From the NCBI RefSeq assembly GCF_001988955.1, contig NZ_CP014263.1, forward strand, positions 3,504,001 to 3,568,000: a DNA stretch of 64,000 nucleotides, given 5' to 3'. The stretch's first letter is position 1, and every line of letters begins with the position of its first letter. A program made the translations under genes and the position numbers. Below, piece by piece: positions 8,669 to 17,047 of the stretch. The notes beneath the pieces are model-generated. The model saw only the letters and a list, made by a program, of their open reading frames with translations. It searched no databases and had not been told where the DNA came from. The DNA is from Spirosoma montaniterrae. Its GTDB lineage: Bacteria > Bacteroidota > Bacteroidia > Cytophagales > Spirosomataceae.

Positions 8669-10500
8669 GGTACGGTGGAGTTTACGTCAGCCGGAAACAC
8701 GCGCAGCGGCAGCACCCCCGCCCATTGCCCATCGAGCAGCGCGGCCACCTCCCGGCAAAGCTGGGCCTGTTCGTCGGGTAGCAGCCGCGCTCCGGGCCGG
8801 AACGACAGCCGCACGTCGAGGGTTCGGGTTAGCCCCTGACGCGGGTCGGTTGGCACCGTTACACCTTTCTGCACCGTCACGTCGGCGATGGCATCGGGAT
8901 ACAGACTCAGCGCAATGGCCCGGATGTCTTCGACCGTAAGCGCGCGGCCCCGCGTCAGCAACGCCCGCCGAAACACCGGCAAACTCCCCGACGGATCGAG
9001 CCGGGCCGCACCGCCCACCAACGGACTGAGTAGCTGCATTCCCTCGCGCCGAAACAACACGGCCTGCGTATCGATGCGGGTACCGCCGGGCAATCGGTTA
9101 GCCCGCTCCGCCGACGTAGCCCAGTAATTGACAAATAGCGTACCGTTGGCCGGAGCATTGTTGATGACTAAAAATGGCGTTGGATCGGCGGCTGTGTTGG
9201 CGTTGGGCAGGTTTTGCCGGATGCGTTGCAGGATGCGCCGAATGTCTTCGACCTGCGTTTGCAGACTATCCTGCCCCAACCCTACAAACGCTACGCTTTC
9301 GTCACGCAGTTGATCGGCCATGTGGTTCACGAGTGCGTAAGCATCACGAGCATCGAAGCGACCAACGCCCTGTTGCCGCACGGCGAAGGTTCGGGCCTCG
9401 GTAGCGTCGGCACTCGTCTCGGTAAACGGTCGGTAGGTGTTACCGTCGCTGTCGGTCACGTCGGCAATGTCGAGCAAAGGCCGGTCGGTAGTCAGCGGAA
9501 ACACGTTGAACAAACCTGACAGCCGAAACGTGGCCCGCACAAGCTGGCGATTCAGCACCGGGAAGGCGTTCAGCACGCAGTCGGTACGGGTCAGCGTATC
9601 GGTTCCAAACACAGGCGGCAGTTCCACCCGTAGCCAGGTCATGGGCGGCAGACCGGGTAGTACGGTCTCGAAGGCATTGGCGAGGGGGGCAGGGGTAGGC
9701 AACCCCGGCTGACCAGCCAATCCTGCGCCCGTCAGCGTGATAAACTGCGACCGATAATAGCGTAAAGCGTGCTGCTCAATCGTGCGGATGAGTTCGGTGG
9801 GTGCATCGTCGGGCAGGGGGCCGTAGCCGGTTGTGAACGGCAGCGGGCGGTCGCCCACGAACCAGCGGCTCTGGGCCATTGCCTGCGCGTATTGCTGAGC
9901 GTTGGGCAGGTTTTTCCAGTCGAAATAAAACCGGAGCGCATCCACGCCGGGCGAGCCCGCGTCGAGCGTGGACTCGCCGGGTAGTGGTGCGCCTAACATC
10001 TCCAGACCAATCCAGAGCGTGTAGTCGGGCAGTCGGCGGTGGGGCGGAGCCTGCCCAATGGGTAGCCGGTTCTGATAGTCGTCGAACCGCCAAAGCTGGG
10101 TGCCAGCCGCCAGACACGTCACGCGCCCATTGACCAACGGAAACCGGCCAGCCGCCGACAGCCCTACCTCCTCGCCCGTTTGCGGATGCCGGGCCGTGAG
10201 CGCGTCTTCGCGCCGAACCTCGGCGGTAAGGTCGAGCGCCTGCGCCGTCATGATTGCGTGGGCCGGGCGCGGGCCGGTCACTACTTCGGGTAGCAGCAAC
10301 TGCACGAGCCGCTCAAGAATGCGTCCCCGCGATTCGTGTACGGCCTGATACACCCGCTCCGACTCGGTAGCGAGCGCACCCACAAGCAAATCGACCAGCG
10401 GATCGAAAGCCGTGGTGTCCATCTGCGCGTCGGTATAGCCCCACTGACGAGCGGCCTCGCGGAGCATTCGACTTTTGATTTGTTCGCGGGTATCGAGCAT
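8665..10500 (-). CDS. tssF: T6SS baseplate protein TssF
   Basis: This 611-residue protein is taken from ATG 10500 (MLDTREQIKSRMLREAARQW); an upstream GTG would lie next to an inverted repeat and add seven residues. The N-terminus has the TssF pattern FDPLVDLLVGALATESERVY followed by RILERLVQLLLPEV, and the C-terminus ends in a region typical of contractile-tail baseplate wedges (VTVPTDPRQGLTRTLDVRLS). It pairs with the coupled tssG downstream. An inverted repeat of family 1 sits just upstream. Confidence 0.88.
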   Translation of the reverse strand: MLDTREQIKSRMLREAARQWGYTDAQMDTTAFDPLVDLLVGALATESERVYQAVHESRGRILERLVQLLLPEVVTGPRPAHAIMTAQALDLTAEVRREDALTARHPQTGEEVGLSAAGRFPLVNGRVTCLAAGTQLWRFDDYQNRLPIGQAPPHRRLPDYTLWIGLEMLGAPLPGESTLDAGSPGVDALRFYFDWKNLPNAQQYAQAMAQSRWFVGDRPLPFTTGYGPLPDDAPTELIRTIEQHALRYYRSQFITLTGAGLAGQPGLPTPAPLANAFETVLPGLPPMTWLRVELPPVFGTDTLTRTDCVLNAFPVLNRQLVRATFRLSGLFNVFPLTTDRPLLDIADVTDSDGNTYRPFTETSADATEARTFAVRQQGVGRFDARDAYALVNHMADQLRDESVAFVGLGQDSLQTQVEDIRRILQRIRQNLPNANTAADPTPFLVINNAPANGTLFVNYWATSAERANRLPGGTRIDTQAVLFRREGMQLLSPLVGGAARLDPSGSLPVFRRALLTRGRALTVEDIRAIALSLYPDAIADVTVQKGVTVPTDPRQGLTRTLDVRLSFRPGARLLPDEQAQLCREVAALLDGQWAGVLPLRVFPADVNSTVP

Positions 10501-10515
10501 TGTCGTGTGAGTTAA

Positions 10516-10611
10516 CCTCACCCCAACCCCTCTCCTGAAACCAGGAGAGGGGCTAATGGACCCGGATGGGCTGGCCCCTCTCCTGGTTTCAGAAGAGGGG
10601 TTGGGGTGAGG
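10516..10611. repeat. GC-rich inverted repeat, family 1 (copy B)
   Basis: The arms 10516-10552 and 10575-10611 are complementary at 36 of 37 positions (left arm starts CCTCACCCCAACCCCTCTCC). The spacer is 22 bp. It separates the amidase-like gene from tssF and could form a strong hairpin in the polycistronic mRNA. Confidence 0.9.
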
Positions 10612-10621
10612 TGAATTTTAA

Positions 10622-11083
10622 TTATTTCGCCTGAGGTCGGTAGACCCAGATGCGGCCTGTGACGGTAACGCTGCTGTTACCGACGGAACCGGAGCGCAGA
10701 AAAAGCCGGTTGCGCTGCACCCGCCGACTGCCGCCCACGTTCGACTCGAAAACCTGGATGGTTCCGTCTGAGTTGATTGTGTCGATAATGGCCGTATGGT
10801 GCGGGCGTTCCTGCCACTCGGTACTGGTTTCGCTGCTCAGGTCGTAGCGGTAGTCGCGGAATTGCACGATGTCGCCGGGGCGGGCATCGGCTGCATTGAC
10901 TTCTTCGCCCCAGACATAATCGGCGTCTTCGGTCACGTTATCGGCACCCATGATGTCGTTCGAGGTGCGGGCACCGGCGTTGCGGAGGGCCGTTTCGACC
11001 AGCGTCCAGCATTCGCCGTTGCCAACCTGCTGCCCGCGCCGATTTCGGGCAAATGTTCGGATGTTGTCGCCTATTCCGGGCAT
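10622..11083 (-). CDS. CHAP/NlpC-P60-like cysteine amidase, candidate T6SS cargo
   Basis: This 153-residue protein has a papain-like amidase layout: GNGECWTLV puts a nucleophile candidate at Cys25, RPGDIVQF at about 68-75 is the usual strand before the His, and PHHTAIID puts the His at 95 or 96, followed by DGTIQVFESN. Such small CHAP or NlpC/P60 domains commonly cleave peptidoglycan. There is no signal peptide, as expected for a T6SS effector. It lies between tssE and tssF on the T6SS strand, bounded by two inverted repeats, which looks like a cargo insertion. No immunity gene is seen next to it. Confidence 0.65.
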   Translation of the reverse strand: MPGIGDNIRTFARNRRGQQVGNGECWTLVETALRNAGARTSNDIMGADNVTEDADYVWGEEVNAADARPGDIVQFRDYRYDLSSETSTEWQERPHHTAIIDTINSDGTIQVFESNVGGSRRVQRNRLFLRSGSVGNSSVTVTGRIWVYRPQAK

Positions 11084-11119
11084 GGTTTTTCGGGTTTAGG
11101 TAGTTAGTTATTATGGCTG

Positions 11120-11220
11120 CTGGCTGGCTGGCGCGAGGGAGACGCAAAGGGTTGCGTCTCTACGCCGGATGGTCAATTTGTAGAGACGCAACCCCTTGCG
11201 TCTCCACCTGCGCCAGCCAG
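11120..11220. repeat. GAGACGCAA inverted repeat, family 4
   Basis: The arms 11120-11163 and 11180-11220 share GGGTTGCGTCTCTAC and its complement, plus CTGGCTGGCGC and its complement at the outer ends. A third partial unit (TTTGCGTCTCCACATGCGCC) follows at about 11224-11244. It fills most of the 192-bp gap between tssE and the amidase-like gene. Confidence 0.85.
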
Positions 11221-11275
11221 CAATTTTGCGTCTCCACATGCGCCAACCTTTCGCTACACCTTGTTTGCTCTCGTA

Positions 11276-11710
11276 TTACTGCGTGGCTACCGGGCTGAAA
11301 TAAATAACAAATTCCTGCTCCGGCAGCGACTCTTCGGTTTCAATCAGGGTGCCGCCTACTCGGATGCTCAGGCGTTTGCGTAGCCGCAGCGTGTTACCGT
11401 CGCGGTCCTGCTCCAGAGGCTCATCGACCGTGAGCGAGACGCGGGTATTGCGTAGTCGTTTTTCATACTGCCCGATGAGTTGCGTGAGCCTGATTTCGGT
11501 TTCGCTTTTCCAGGCCGTTGGGTTGCTGATGTTGGCAAAATCCTGCTCCCAGACCGTACAGCCCAATTCAGGATCGTAGCGGCACTCGCGCCGTTTGGTC
11601 ATGAGCAGCAAATTGATGTGCTGCCGAATCGCGTCTATGACCGGCACCTTCGGCAACGGCTGTCGGCGCATCAGGGCCGCAACGGGCGTTTCGAGCGAGT
11701 AGAAGTTCAT
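11276..11710 (-). CDS. tssE: T6SS baseplate protein TssE (gp25-like)
   Basis: This 144-residue protein starts at ATG 11710 (MNFYSLETPVAALMRRQPLP), 4 bp after the PAAR gene. The body has the gp25/TssE pattern: an N-terminal helix with IRQHINLLLMTKRRE, a segment around ELGCTVWEQDF, then IRLTQLIGQYEKRLRNTRV and a closing beta hairpin. TssE is the baseplate component at the sheath end. The order PAAR-TssE supports the call. Confidence 0.85.
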   Translation of the reverse strand: MNFYSLETPVAALMRRQPLPKVPVIDAIRQHINLLLMTKRRECRYDPELGCTVWEQDFANISNPTAWKSETEIRLTQLIGQYEKRLRNTRVSLTVDEPLEQDRDGNTLRLRKRLSIRVGGTLIETEESLPEQEFVIYFSPVATQ

Positions 11711-11714
11711 AGTA

Positions 11715-12020
11715 TTAGCCGCCAATCAGTACAGTGATGCAGCCGGGGGGCGCGATGGTGCCGCCATGCGCGGTAGTGTCGCCAACGCGGGCGGCTGGCT
11801 TGCCGCCGATAAACACCGTAGCCGACCCTTTCAGGATTGTATCGGGTGGGCCAACGCAGGTACACATGTTCCCCATCGTAGCGGCTGGCAACCCGCCAAT
11901 CAGTACCGTCGGTACGCCGGGGGGCAGAATTGGCCCGCCTACGTGCGGCACGGGCGGCAGGCCCGGCGTTACCATCGGGCAAATGTGCATATCGCCCATC
12001 CGGGCGGCTGGCTGTCCCAT
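11715..12020 (-). CDS. PAAR-domain spike tip protein
   Basis: This 101-residue protein is made of PAAR repeats: QPAARMGDMHICP, then VLIGGLPAATMGN, then VFIGGKPAARVGD and a closing ITVLIGG. PAAR proteins form the sharp zinc-bound cone on VgrG. The His and Cys residues in HIC, CTC, HGG and GCI are the likely metal ligands. It sits 7 bp after vgrG and 4 bp before tssE. It has no C-terminal toxin extension. Confidence 0.93.
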   Translation of the reverse strand: MGQPAARMGDMHICPMVTPGLPPVPHVGGPILPPGVPTVLIGGLPAATMGNMCTCVGPPDTILKGSATVFIGGKPAARVGDTTAHGGTIAPPGCITVLIGG

Positions 12021-12027
12021 TGTCTCG

Positions 12028-13866
12028 TTAGTTTATTTTGACGGGCATTCCGCTCAGGCTGGCGACGGCAGATGAACTCAAATCGAGCGACGCATCGGCA
12101 GAGACCGCCGTAATTTTTCCTTTAACCGTAGCCTTCACATCGGCAGATACCAACACCTCGGCACCAGTCAGAATGGCTTCGCTCGTGCCTGATAATCGTA
12201 TTTTACTCTGGGCTTCGGCAAACAAACTGCTGTTGGCTTCCAGCTTAATCTGCTCCGATTTAGCGTTCAGTTCGTCCTCAGCTTCTACATTAATTTTCTT
12301 GGCCTTCATGTTGATTGTTCCGGCCTGAAGGTTCAGCGTTCCCTGCGTTTTTACGCTGATATGCGTACCGTCGAGCGAAAGCTGGATGTGGTTTTTCTTG
12401 TCTTTGTTATACAGGCTGATTTCTTCCTTGCCCGCTTCGTCGTTGATGATGATGTGGTTGCCACCTTTGGTGATAATCGCTTTGTAATTATTCTGGTCTG
12501 AATAAAAAGCGTTCATCTTCGTGTCTTTGTGATAGGTCACACCAGCCACGAGCGGGCGGGCGGGGTCGTCGTTCTCGAAGCTGACCATAACCAGCGAATT
12601 GCGTTCAGGCACGAAATAATGCCCCTGATCGGCGTGGGCCGTGTAGGATGTCAATACCCGAATCCAAGGCGACGATTCATCGTCCTTTTGCGCCAGTTGC
12701 CAGAAAAACAGCACCCGTACCCGGCCCAGGTGTTCGGGGTCGTCGTTGTGCGTTACCTTCGCCAATTGCGTGGTAGCGCGGGGTCTGTAAAAGCCCGGAT
12801 TGGCCCGAAACTCGACCCCCGCCGGAACAGCCTCGAACCGGTTGCTGTAACCTCCACCCAAATTGGCCTCGTGGCTGATGCTGGTGATGCGATACCGCCC
12901 GTAACTCTGCGGCTGCGAACCCGGCTGACTGCTGCGTTCTCTAATATCGATCACCGACCCAACTTTCAGCCCGATAACATTGCACGAGCCGCTGAAAATG
13001 ACCGCGTTGGCAACAGATGCTTTCTTGGCGTAGCTGACCTGCTGCCGGGCTTCGGCATCGGTCCAGACGGGCAGGGGCGGATGGTCGAACAGCCGTTCGG
13101 CGTAGAGTTGCTCGGCTTTGTCGATCAGAAACTGCCCATAATCGCCTAAACCCGTTACCGACACTGCCGCCGAATGACTGCGGGCCTGCTGGTTCTGGAT
13201 GTAGTTGAAATCATCGAAGTAAAACTCGCCACCGGGCAAATCCATCCGCATGTCGAACGCGCTGATGTCGTCGCCGTAGCGCAGGTCGATGGGTGTCGTG
13301 TTGCTTACATCGCCAAAGACTACGCGTTCGCCGTCGTAGAAAAACCAGTTGCCGGTCGCTGCCGCCAGCCGGTGCAGAAAGTTATAGCTGCTTTCATCGA
13401 ACTTCACCACATATTGCTCCGTCTGATTGTTGCGGGGCGACACGTTCGGGCGCAGCAACGCTGTATCATATTCGTCCAAAACCGTTTTAACAATGTCGCT
13501 GTGGTTTTTCTGGTGGAAGGCCGCATAGCGGCTTCCCTGCTCCAGCAGAATCGATGCGCTGAACCCCCGAATTACCACCGCACTGCCACTGACCGACTGT
13601 TTGGAGAGATACAGTTGCGTGATAAATCCCTTAAACACAAACGGTTGCCCCGACCCCACCCGATACTGAATGGTAACGCTGATTTCTTTCCCGATAAACT
13701 CCCGCGACCGGTCGATACGCATGGCTCCCTCGCCTTCGACCTGCTCGATGGGTACGCTCAGTTCGAAGGTATGGTGCCGGTCGATCCACTGCTGGATGCT
13801 GATCCGCTGGAAGATCGTGACGCGGGTGCCACCAATATCGATGCGAACGTCGGAGAGGTTGTTCAT
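12028..13866 (-). CDS. vgrG: T6SS spike protein VgrG (TssI)
   Basis: This 612-residue protein has a gp27-like N-terminal part (residues about 1-350; YAAFHQKNHSDIVKTVLDEY and SSYNFLHRLAAATGNWFFYD are typical). A gp5-type OB fold follows around residue 370-450 (DDPEHLGRVRVLFFW). The end is a beta-helical needle of short Lys/Ala/Ser-rich strands (residues about 490-612). No enzymatic C-terminal extension is present, so cargo is likely to be separate proteins. The neighbours are an HExxH protein upstream and PAAR downstream. Confidence 0.95.
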   Translation of the reverse strand: MNNLSDVRIDIGGTRVTIFQRISIQQWIDRHHTFELSVPIEQVEGEGAMRIDRSREFIGKEISVTIQYRVGSGQPFVFKGFITQLYLSKQSVSGSAVVIRGFSASILLEQGSRYAAFHQKNHSDIVKTVLDEYDTALLRPNVSPRNNQTEQYVVKFDESSYNFLHRLAAATGNWFFYDGERVVFGDVSNTTPIDLRYGDDISAFDMRMDLPGGEFYFDDFNYIQNQQARSHSAAVSVTGLGDYGQFLIDKAEQLYAERLFDHPPLPVWTDAEARQQVSYAKKASVANAVIFSGSCNVIGLKVGSVIDIRERSSQPGSQPQSYGRYRITSISHEANLGGGYSNRFEAVPAGVEFRANPGFYRPRATTQLAKVTHNDDPEHLGRVRVLFFWQLAQKDDESSPWIRVLTSYTAHADQGHYFVPERNSLVMVSFENDDPARPLVAGVTYHKDTKMNAFYSDQNNYKAIITKGGNHIIINDEAGKEEISLYNKDKKNHIQLSLDGTHISVKTQGTLNLQAGTINMKAKKINVEAEDELNAKSEQIKLEANSSLFAEAQSKIRLSGTSEAILTGAEVLVSADVKATVKGKITAVSADASLDLSSSAVASLSGMPVKIN

Positions 13867-13881
13867 GATTTCTCAAAAGAG

Positions 13882-14526
13882 TCAGAATTCGATGCCATCA
13901 TAGTCATAACGGCTGGTTCGGGTCGTACCCGTCACGGGCCGATACACACGTGCTACTTCATCAAAAAGCCGCTGTGCATCGCCGGATTCGACGGTTGTGT
14001 TTCCAGTACTACTTATAGAACTGGCGATATTCGAGGCCAGGCGATGAATATGCACCGACGGGCGGCTGGCGTCTGTGATGCTAATCAGGTTTACATTAAA
14101 CTGGTACACGTGTTCGGCTAAGTAGGCAGCCGCTTCGTCCCAGAACGCCAGATGTCGAAGGCGCAGCGCATCACTGGCCGCATGAACGCACTCGTGAATA
14201 ACCGTATACCGCCCGTCAGTAGTCGTCAGTGCGTTTGCGTTGCGAAATACCAGCGTATTGGTGTGTTGGTTATAAGCACCTAACACCCGCGAATCGAGGT
14301 GCGGATTGATACGGATTCGGATGGGGTATCGTCCCGGCCTATCACGTGTTTCGCCCGGTTGTCTGACGTGCTGCCAGAATCGCATCCGCAACGCAACCTG
14401 CTGGAATGAATCGCCATCAACAGCAACTCCTCCCATCTGAAAACTAATGGCCTGCACGGCGGGGCTTTCGAGCAGACTGATGATACCCTCGCGGAGTGCA
14501 GTAACGGCAGCAGTTTCTCCGTTCAT
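13882..14526 (-). CDS. HExxH zincin-like protein, candidate T6SS cargo
   Basis: This 214-residue protein carries HECVH (residues 111-115) inside TVIHECVHAASD, followed 16 residues later by Glu131 in FWDEAAAYLAEHVY. This is the spacing of gluzincin-like metallopeptidase active sites (two His and a distal Glu). There is no signal peptide or membrane segment. It lies between hcp and vgrG on the same strand, 15 bp before vgrG, the usual position for effector or adaptor genes. I do not recognise a named family. It could be a toxin or a spike-associated maturation protein. Confidence 0.65.
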   Translation of the reverse strand: MNGETAAVTALREGIISLLESPAVQAISFQMGGVAVDGDSFQQVALRMRFWQHVRQPGETRDRPGRYPIRIRINPHLDSRVLGAYNQHTNTLVFRNANALTTTDGRYTVIHECVHAASDALRLRHLAFWDEAAAYLAEHVYQFNVNLISITDASRPSVHIHRLASNIASSISSTGNTTVESGDAQRLFDEVARVYRPVTGTTRTSRYDYDGIEF

Positions 14527-14538
14527 GACAGTAAAGAC

Positions 14539-14576
14539 TTTAGACCTATAAGGTTTCGAAACCTTATAGGTCTAAA
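14539..14576. repeat. Perfect 38-bp palindrome
   Basis: The sequence is a perfect palindrome, with halves TTTAGACCTATAAGGTTTC and GAAACCTTATAGGTCTAAA meeting at TTCGAA. It lies between hcp and the HExxH gene. As RNA it would form a long hairpin just after the hcp stop, which could stabilise or partly end the abundant hcp message. Confidence 0.95.
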
Positions 14577-14588
14577 CTGGTGCGTTGT

Positions 14589-14984
14589 TTAATAAGCCGC
14601 CCACTTGTTTTCGTGGCTGGCTCCGCCAACAGAGAGTTTGCGGGCCGAAATCACGACGCTCGTACTCATGGGCGCATTGCTGCGGGCGTCCATACTTTCC
14701 GAATAACCGGTCAGAAAGGCATCCTCAAACTCGAGTTCTTTCATGGGCGAGTCTTCGTCCTGCTTGAAGAACTTGATGGTGCCTTTGAACTTGGCGTTGG
14801 GGTTAATCATGAGTTTGAAGGCGTCCGTATCTTTAGTCGATTCAAACTCAGCGTTAATTTGCCCGCCCATCACGTCCGACGTTGGTTTGCCGGTCGTATA
14901 GTCGGTGTTTTGCCCCAGTGAAAAACTGCAGTGCAGCAGACGATACTCTGTCTGATCAAGTTTTAGAGTTGCTTTGAAAGCCAT
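14589..14984 (-). CDS. hcp: T6SS tube protein Hcp (TssD)
   Basis: This 131-residue protein starts at ATG 14984 (MAFKATLKLDQTEYRLLHCS). It matches the Bacteroidota TssD pattern: LHCSFSLGQNTDYTTGKPTS, GGQINAEFEST, MKELEFEDAFLTGYSES, and STSVVISARKLSVG. Hcp hexamers stack into the inner tube of the T6SS. It follows tssC by 34 bp. The palindrome at 14539 lies just after its stop. Confidence 0.93.
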   Translation of the reverse strand: MAFKATLKLDQTEYRLLHCSFSLGQNTDYTTGKPTSDVMGGQINAEFESTKDTDAFKLMINPNAKFKGTIKFFKQDEDSPMKELEFEDAFLTGYSESMDARSNAPMSTSVVISARKLSVGGASHENKWAAY

Positions 14985-15018
14985 TGTTGTAAAGGGTTTT
15001 TGTTTGAATTTGAATTGA

Positions 15019-16389
15019 TTACGCTTGTTCCACCCCACCTTTCCAGTCGTTGGCGTCGTCGCCTTTGGTGCCGTCGAGCCGCACTAAGAAGTTTTTGGCC
15101 GGGAAGTAGGGTTTGATGTGGATGTCGAGGTGAATGCGGTCTTTCACGTCTTTGTCGCGCTCGAACCGCAGAATCTTGAAGTCTTCGATGATTTTATCGG
15201 ATCCGGTGATGCTGTTCAGGAATTTCACAATCTGCGCCCGCAGGTCTTTTTCGGCGTCGTAGGTCCAGTTTTCAAAGGCCCGGCGGTTCAGGAAGTCAAT
15301 GAGTACTTTCATAACCCAATCGAACACGCGCACGACTGAGTAGGTCTGCAAACCCTGGTTGTCGCCGTTGAAGAGCGTTTTGGCCGAATACGCCATCACT
15401 TTGTTATACTCGTTCACCATCGGCACCAAACCCAACTTTTCGAGGTTGGCGATTTCGCTCTTTTTCAGCTCGAACCGCACGCCATCGACTTCGTTGAGCG
15501 TACCGTGTTTGCTGCCCGCTACCGGCTGTTGCAGCACCGTTTTGTAAATTTTACCGGCCAGCGCGGCAGACGGCGGCACGTAGAGCGGCTCATCTTCGCC
15601 GAGGTCGCTGAAGGCTTCGCGGCCCACGAGGTAGTTGCAGGTCATCATCACGTTGGCCTTGTAGGCGTCGGCACTGGGCATGTCTTCGTCCTGCCAGAGT
15701 TCCAGTACGTCGTCGGGCGTGTCGAGGTGGCGGTAATCGGTCAGCAGCATTGCCTTGTTTTCGTGGGCCAGCCGCGCCCACTTGTCCACTACTTTTTTGG
15801 CCCCGAGGTAGCCGGGCAGCACCAGCAGCGAGTAGTTGTTGCGGAGGTCGAGTTTGTCGTAGTTCTGACGCAGTTCGTCGGCGATACCATCAAAAAACAG
15901 CGTGTTGTCGAGGTCCTGAATCTGCTCCGGGTCGGCATTGACGATGCTGATGTTTTTGATTTTCTCGGTATCGGCGTTTTTGTAGAACAGAGCCACCGAG
16001 CGGTAAGCCGTTTCGAGGTCTTTGGTTTCGTCAACGGCTTTTTTGAGGTTCCGGCGCAGGGTTTCGCCTGCGGTTTCGGCCTTTTGTTCGGCCTCACCAA
16101 TCATGTCGGCCACGTTCTCGTGACTGTCGAGCAGGTCGGCGAAGGCGGTCAGGCGTTTTTTGAGTGCCTTTCGTTCTTTTTCGGAGCCTTTCTCGGTCAG
16201 GAAAATGTTCTTGCGGGCTTTTTTGGCGGGGTTCAGGTTCTGCGCTCCCTCAACGGTGGTTTCAACGAACTCGAATCCGCCGAATTTGGCTAACTGCTGG
16301 CTGCTGTCGGCCAATGCCTGCGCCGGATTAGCGATTTTTGTACGCTCTTTTACGGCCTTGCCGTTTGCGGTTTGTTCAGGTGCTTCCAT
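15019..16389 (-). CDS. tssC: T6SS contractile sheath large subunit TssC
   Basis: This 456-residue protein shows the TssC pattern of Bacteroidota: NNYSLLVLPGYLGAKKVVDK in the centre, LFNGDNQGLQTYSVVRVFDW and the C-terminal HLDIHIKPYFPAKNFLV. TssB/TssC heterodimers form the sheath whose contraction drives the tube. Its N-terminal 100 residues are Lys/Glu-rich and helical. It follows tssB by 30 bp. Confidence 0.93.
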   Translation of the reverse strand: MEAPEQTANGKAVKERTKIANPAQALADSSQQLAKFGGFEFVETTVEGAQNLNPAKKARKNIFLTEKGSEKERKALKKRLTAFADLLDSHENVADMIGEAEQKAETAGETLRRNLKKAVDETKDLETAYRSVALFYKNADTEKIKNISIVNADPEQIQDLDNTLFFDGIADELRQNYDKLDLRNNYSLLVLPGYLGAKKVVDKWARLAHENKAMLLTDYRHLDTPDDVLELWQDEDMPSADAYKANVMMTCNYLVGREAFSDLGEDEPLYVPPSAALAGKIYKTVLQQPVAGSKHGTLNEVDGVRFELKKSEIANLEKLGLVPMVNEYNKVMAYSAKTLFNGDNQGLQTYSVVRVFDWVMKVLIDFLNRRAFENWTYDAEKDLRAQIVKFLNSITGSDKIIEDFKILRFERDKDVKDRIHLDIHIKPYFPAKNFLVRLDGTKGDDANDWKGGVEQA

Positions 16390-16419
16390 GTTTTCGGTTG
16401 AATGGGTTTCCGGGGTCTT

Positions 16420-16869
16420 TTACTTCGCTTCTTCCAGTTCCTGTACCATTGCCCGCAGGGCGGTGAGGTAAGTTTCTTTGGCGGCAGGGTCGGCGAGAAT
16501 TTTTTGCAGCACTTTGTTCGACTTCAGTTGTTTGATAAACTTCTGGTAATCGTCCTGCTGCTCCTGGAGTCCCTGCAAAAACTGGCTCTGAGCGGTGATG
16601 CCTTTCTTGCCAAAATCGCCGAGGTTATTGAAGTGGAGGGTTTCTTCCACGTCGGTGCCTTCGGCGTCTTCAAAGGCGATGTCGATTTCGGGTTTGAAAC
16701 GGGCGAACACGGCATCTACCGTTTCGAGTTTCTCCTCCACCTTCGGTTTGAACGGCGCGTTGGCCGTTAGTTTCTGCACGAGCATCGTGCGGTTTTTCTG
16801 GATGTCGGAGATGGCTTCGTTGGCGTCGTTGCCTTTTTTCTCCTGCCCTCCAATGCCGTAGTCCATCAT
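16420..16869 (-). CDS. tssB: T6SS contractile sheath small subunit TssB
   Basis: This 149-residue protein has the TssB pattern: a start near MMDYGIGG, then NRTMLVQKLTANAPFKPKVE, VFARFKPEIDIAFEDAEG and LHFNNLGDFGKKGI. Two adjacent ATG codons (16869, 16866) are possible starts. It is the first gene of the structural run tssB-tssC-hcp, and the TTGAGCRAACGGT motif lies about 95 bp upstream, so a promoter probably sits in the 178-bp gap before it. Confidence 0.92.
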   Translation of the reverse strand: MMDYGIGGQEKKGNDANEAISDIQKNRTMLVQKLTANAPFKPKVEEKLETVDAVFARFKPEIDIAFEDAEGTDVEETLHFNNLGDFGKKGITAQSQFLQGLQEQQDDYQKFIKQLKSNKVLQKILADPAAKETYLTALRAMVQELEEAK

Positions 16870-16961
16870 GATTGTTTACGACCGCGTGAGCGGCCAGTTA
16901 AGAGCGGTATAACCTGCGATTTTCTGGTTTGTCGAAATGGTGATTTTTGAGGAAACAGGCG

Positions 16962-16974
16962 TTGAGCGAACGGT
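16962..16974 (-). promoter_or_regulatory. TTGAGCRAACGGT motif, copy 2
   Basis: The plus strand reads TTGAGCGAACGGT in the 178-bp gap upstream of tssB, 93 bp from its start. It shares a 25-bp neighbourhood (21 identities) with the copy at 941. No clear TAnnTTTG box is visible between motif and gene, so its role (operator, activator site or an alternative-sigma promoter) is open. Confidence 0.5.
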
Positions 16975-17047
16975 TGCACAATGGGTCAAAATTGACCTGT
17001 TACTCGCTGGCATAGTATCCCATATTCGGGGGACGGGCGCGGCTCGG

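Noticed and set aside
13174..14121. Long plus-strand reading across vgrG and the HExxH gene
   Set aside because: It is antisense to two genes with clear motifs and shows no domain of its own.
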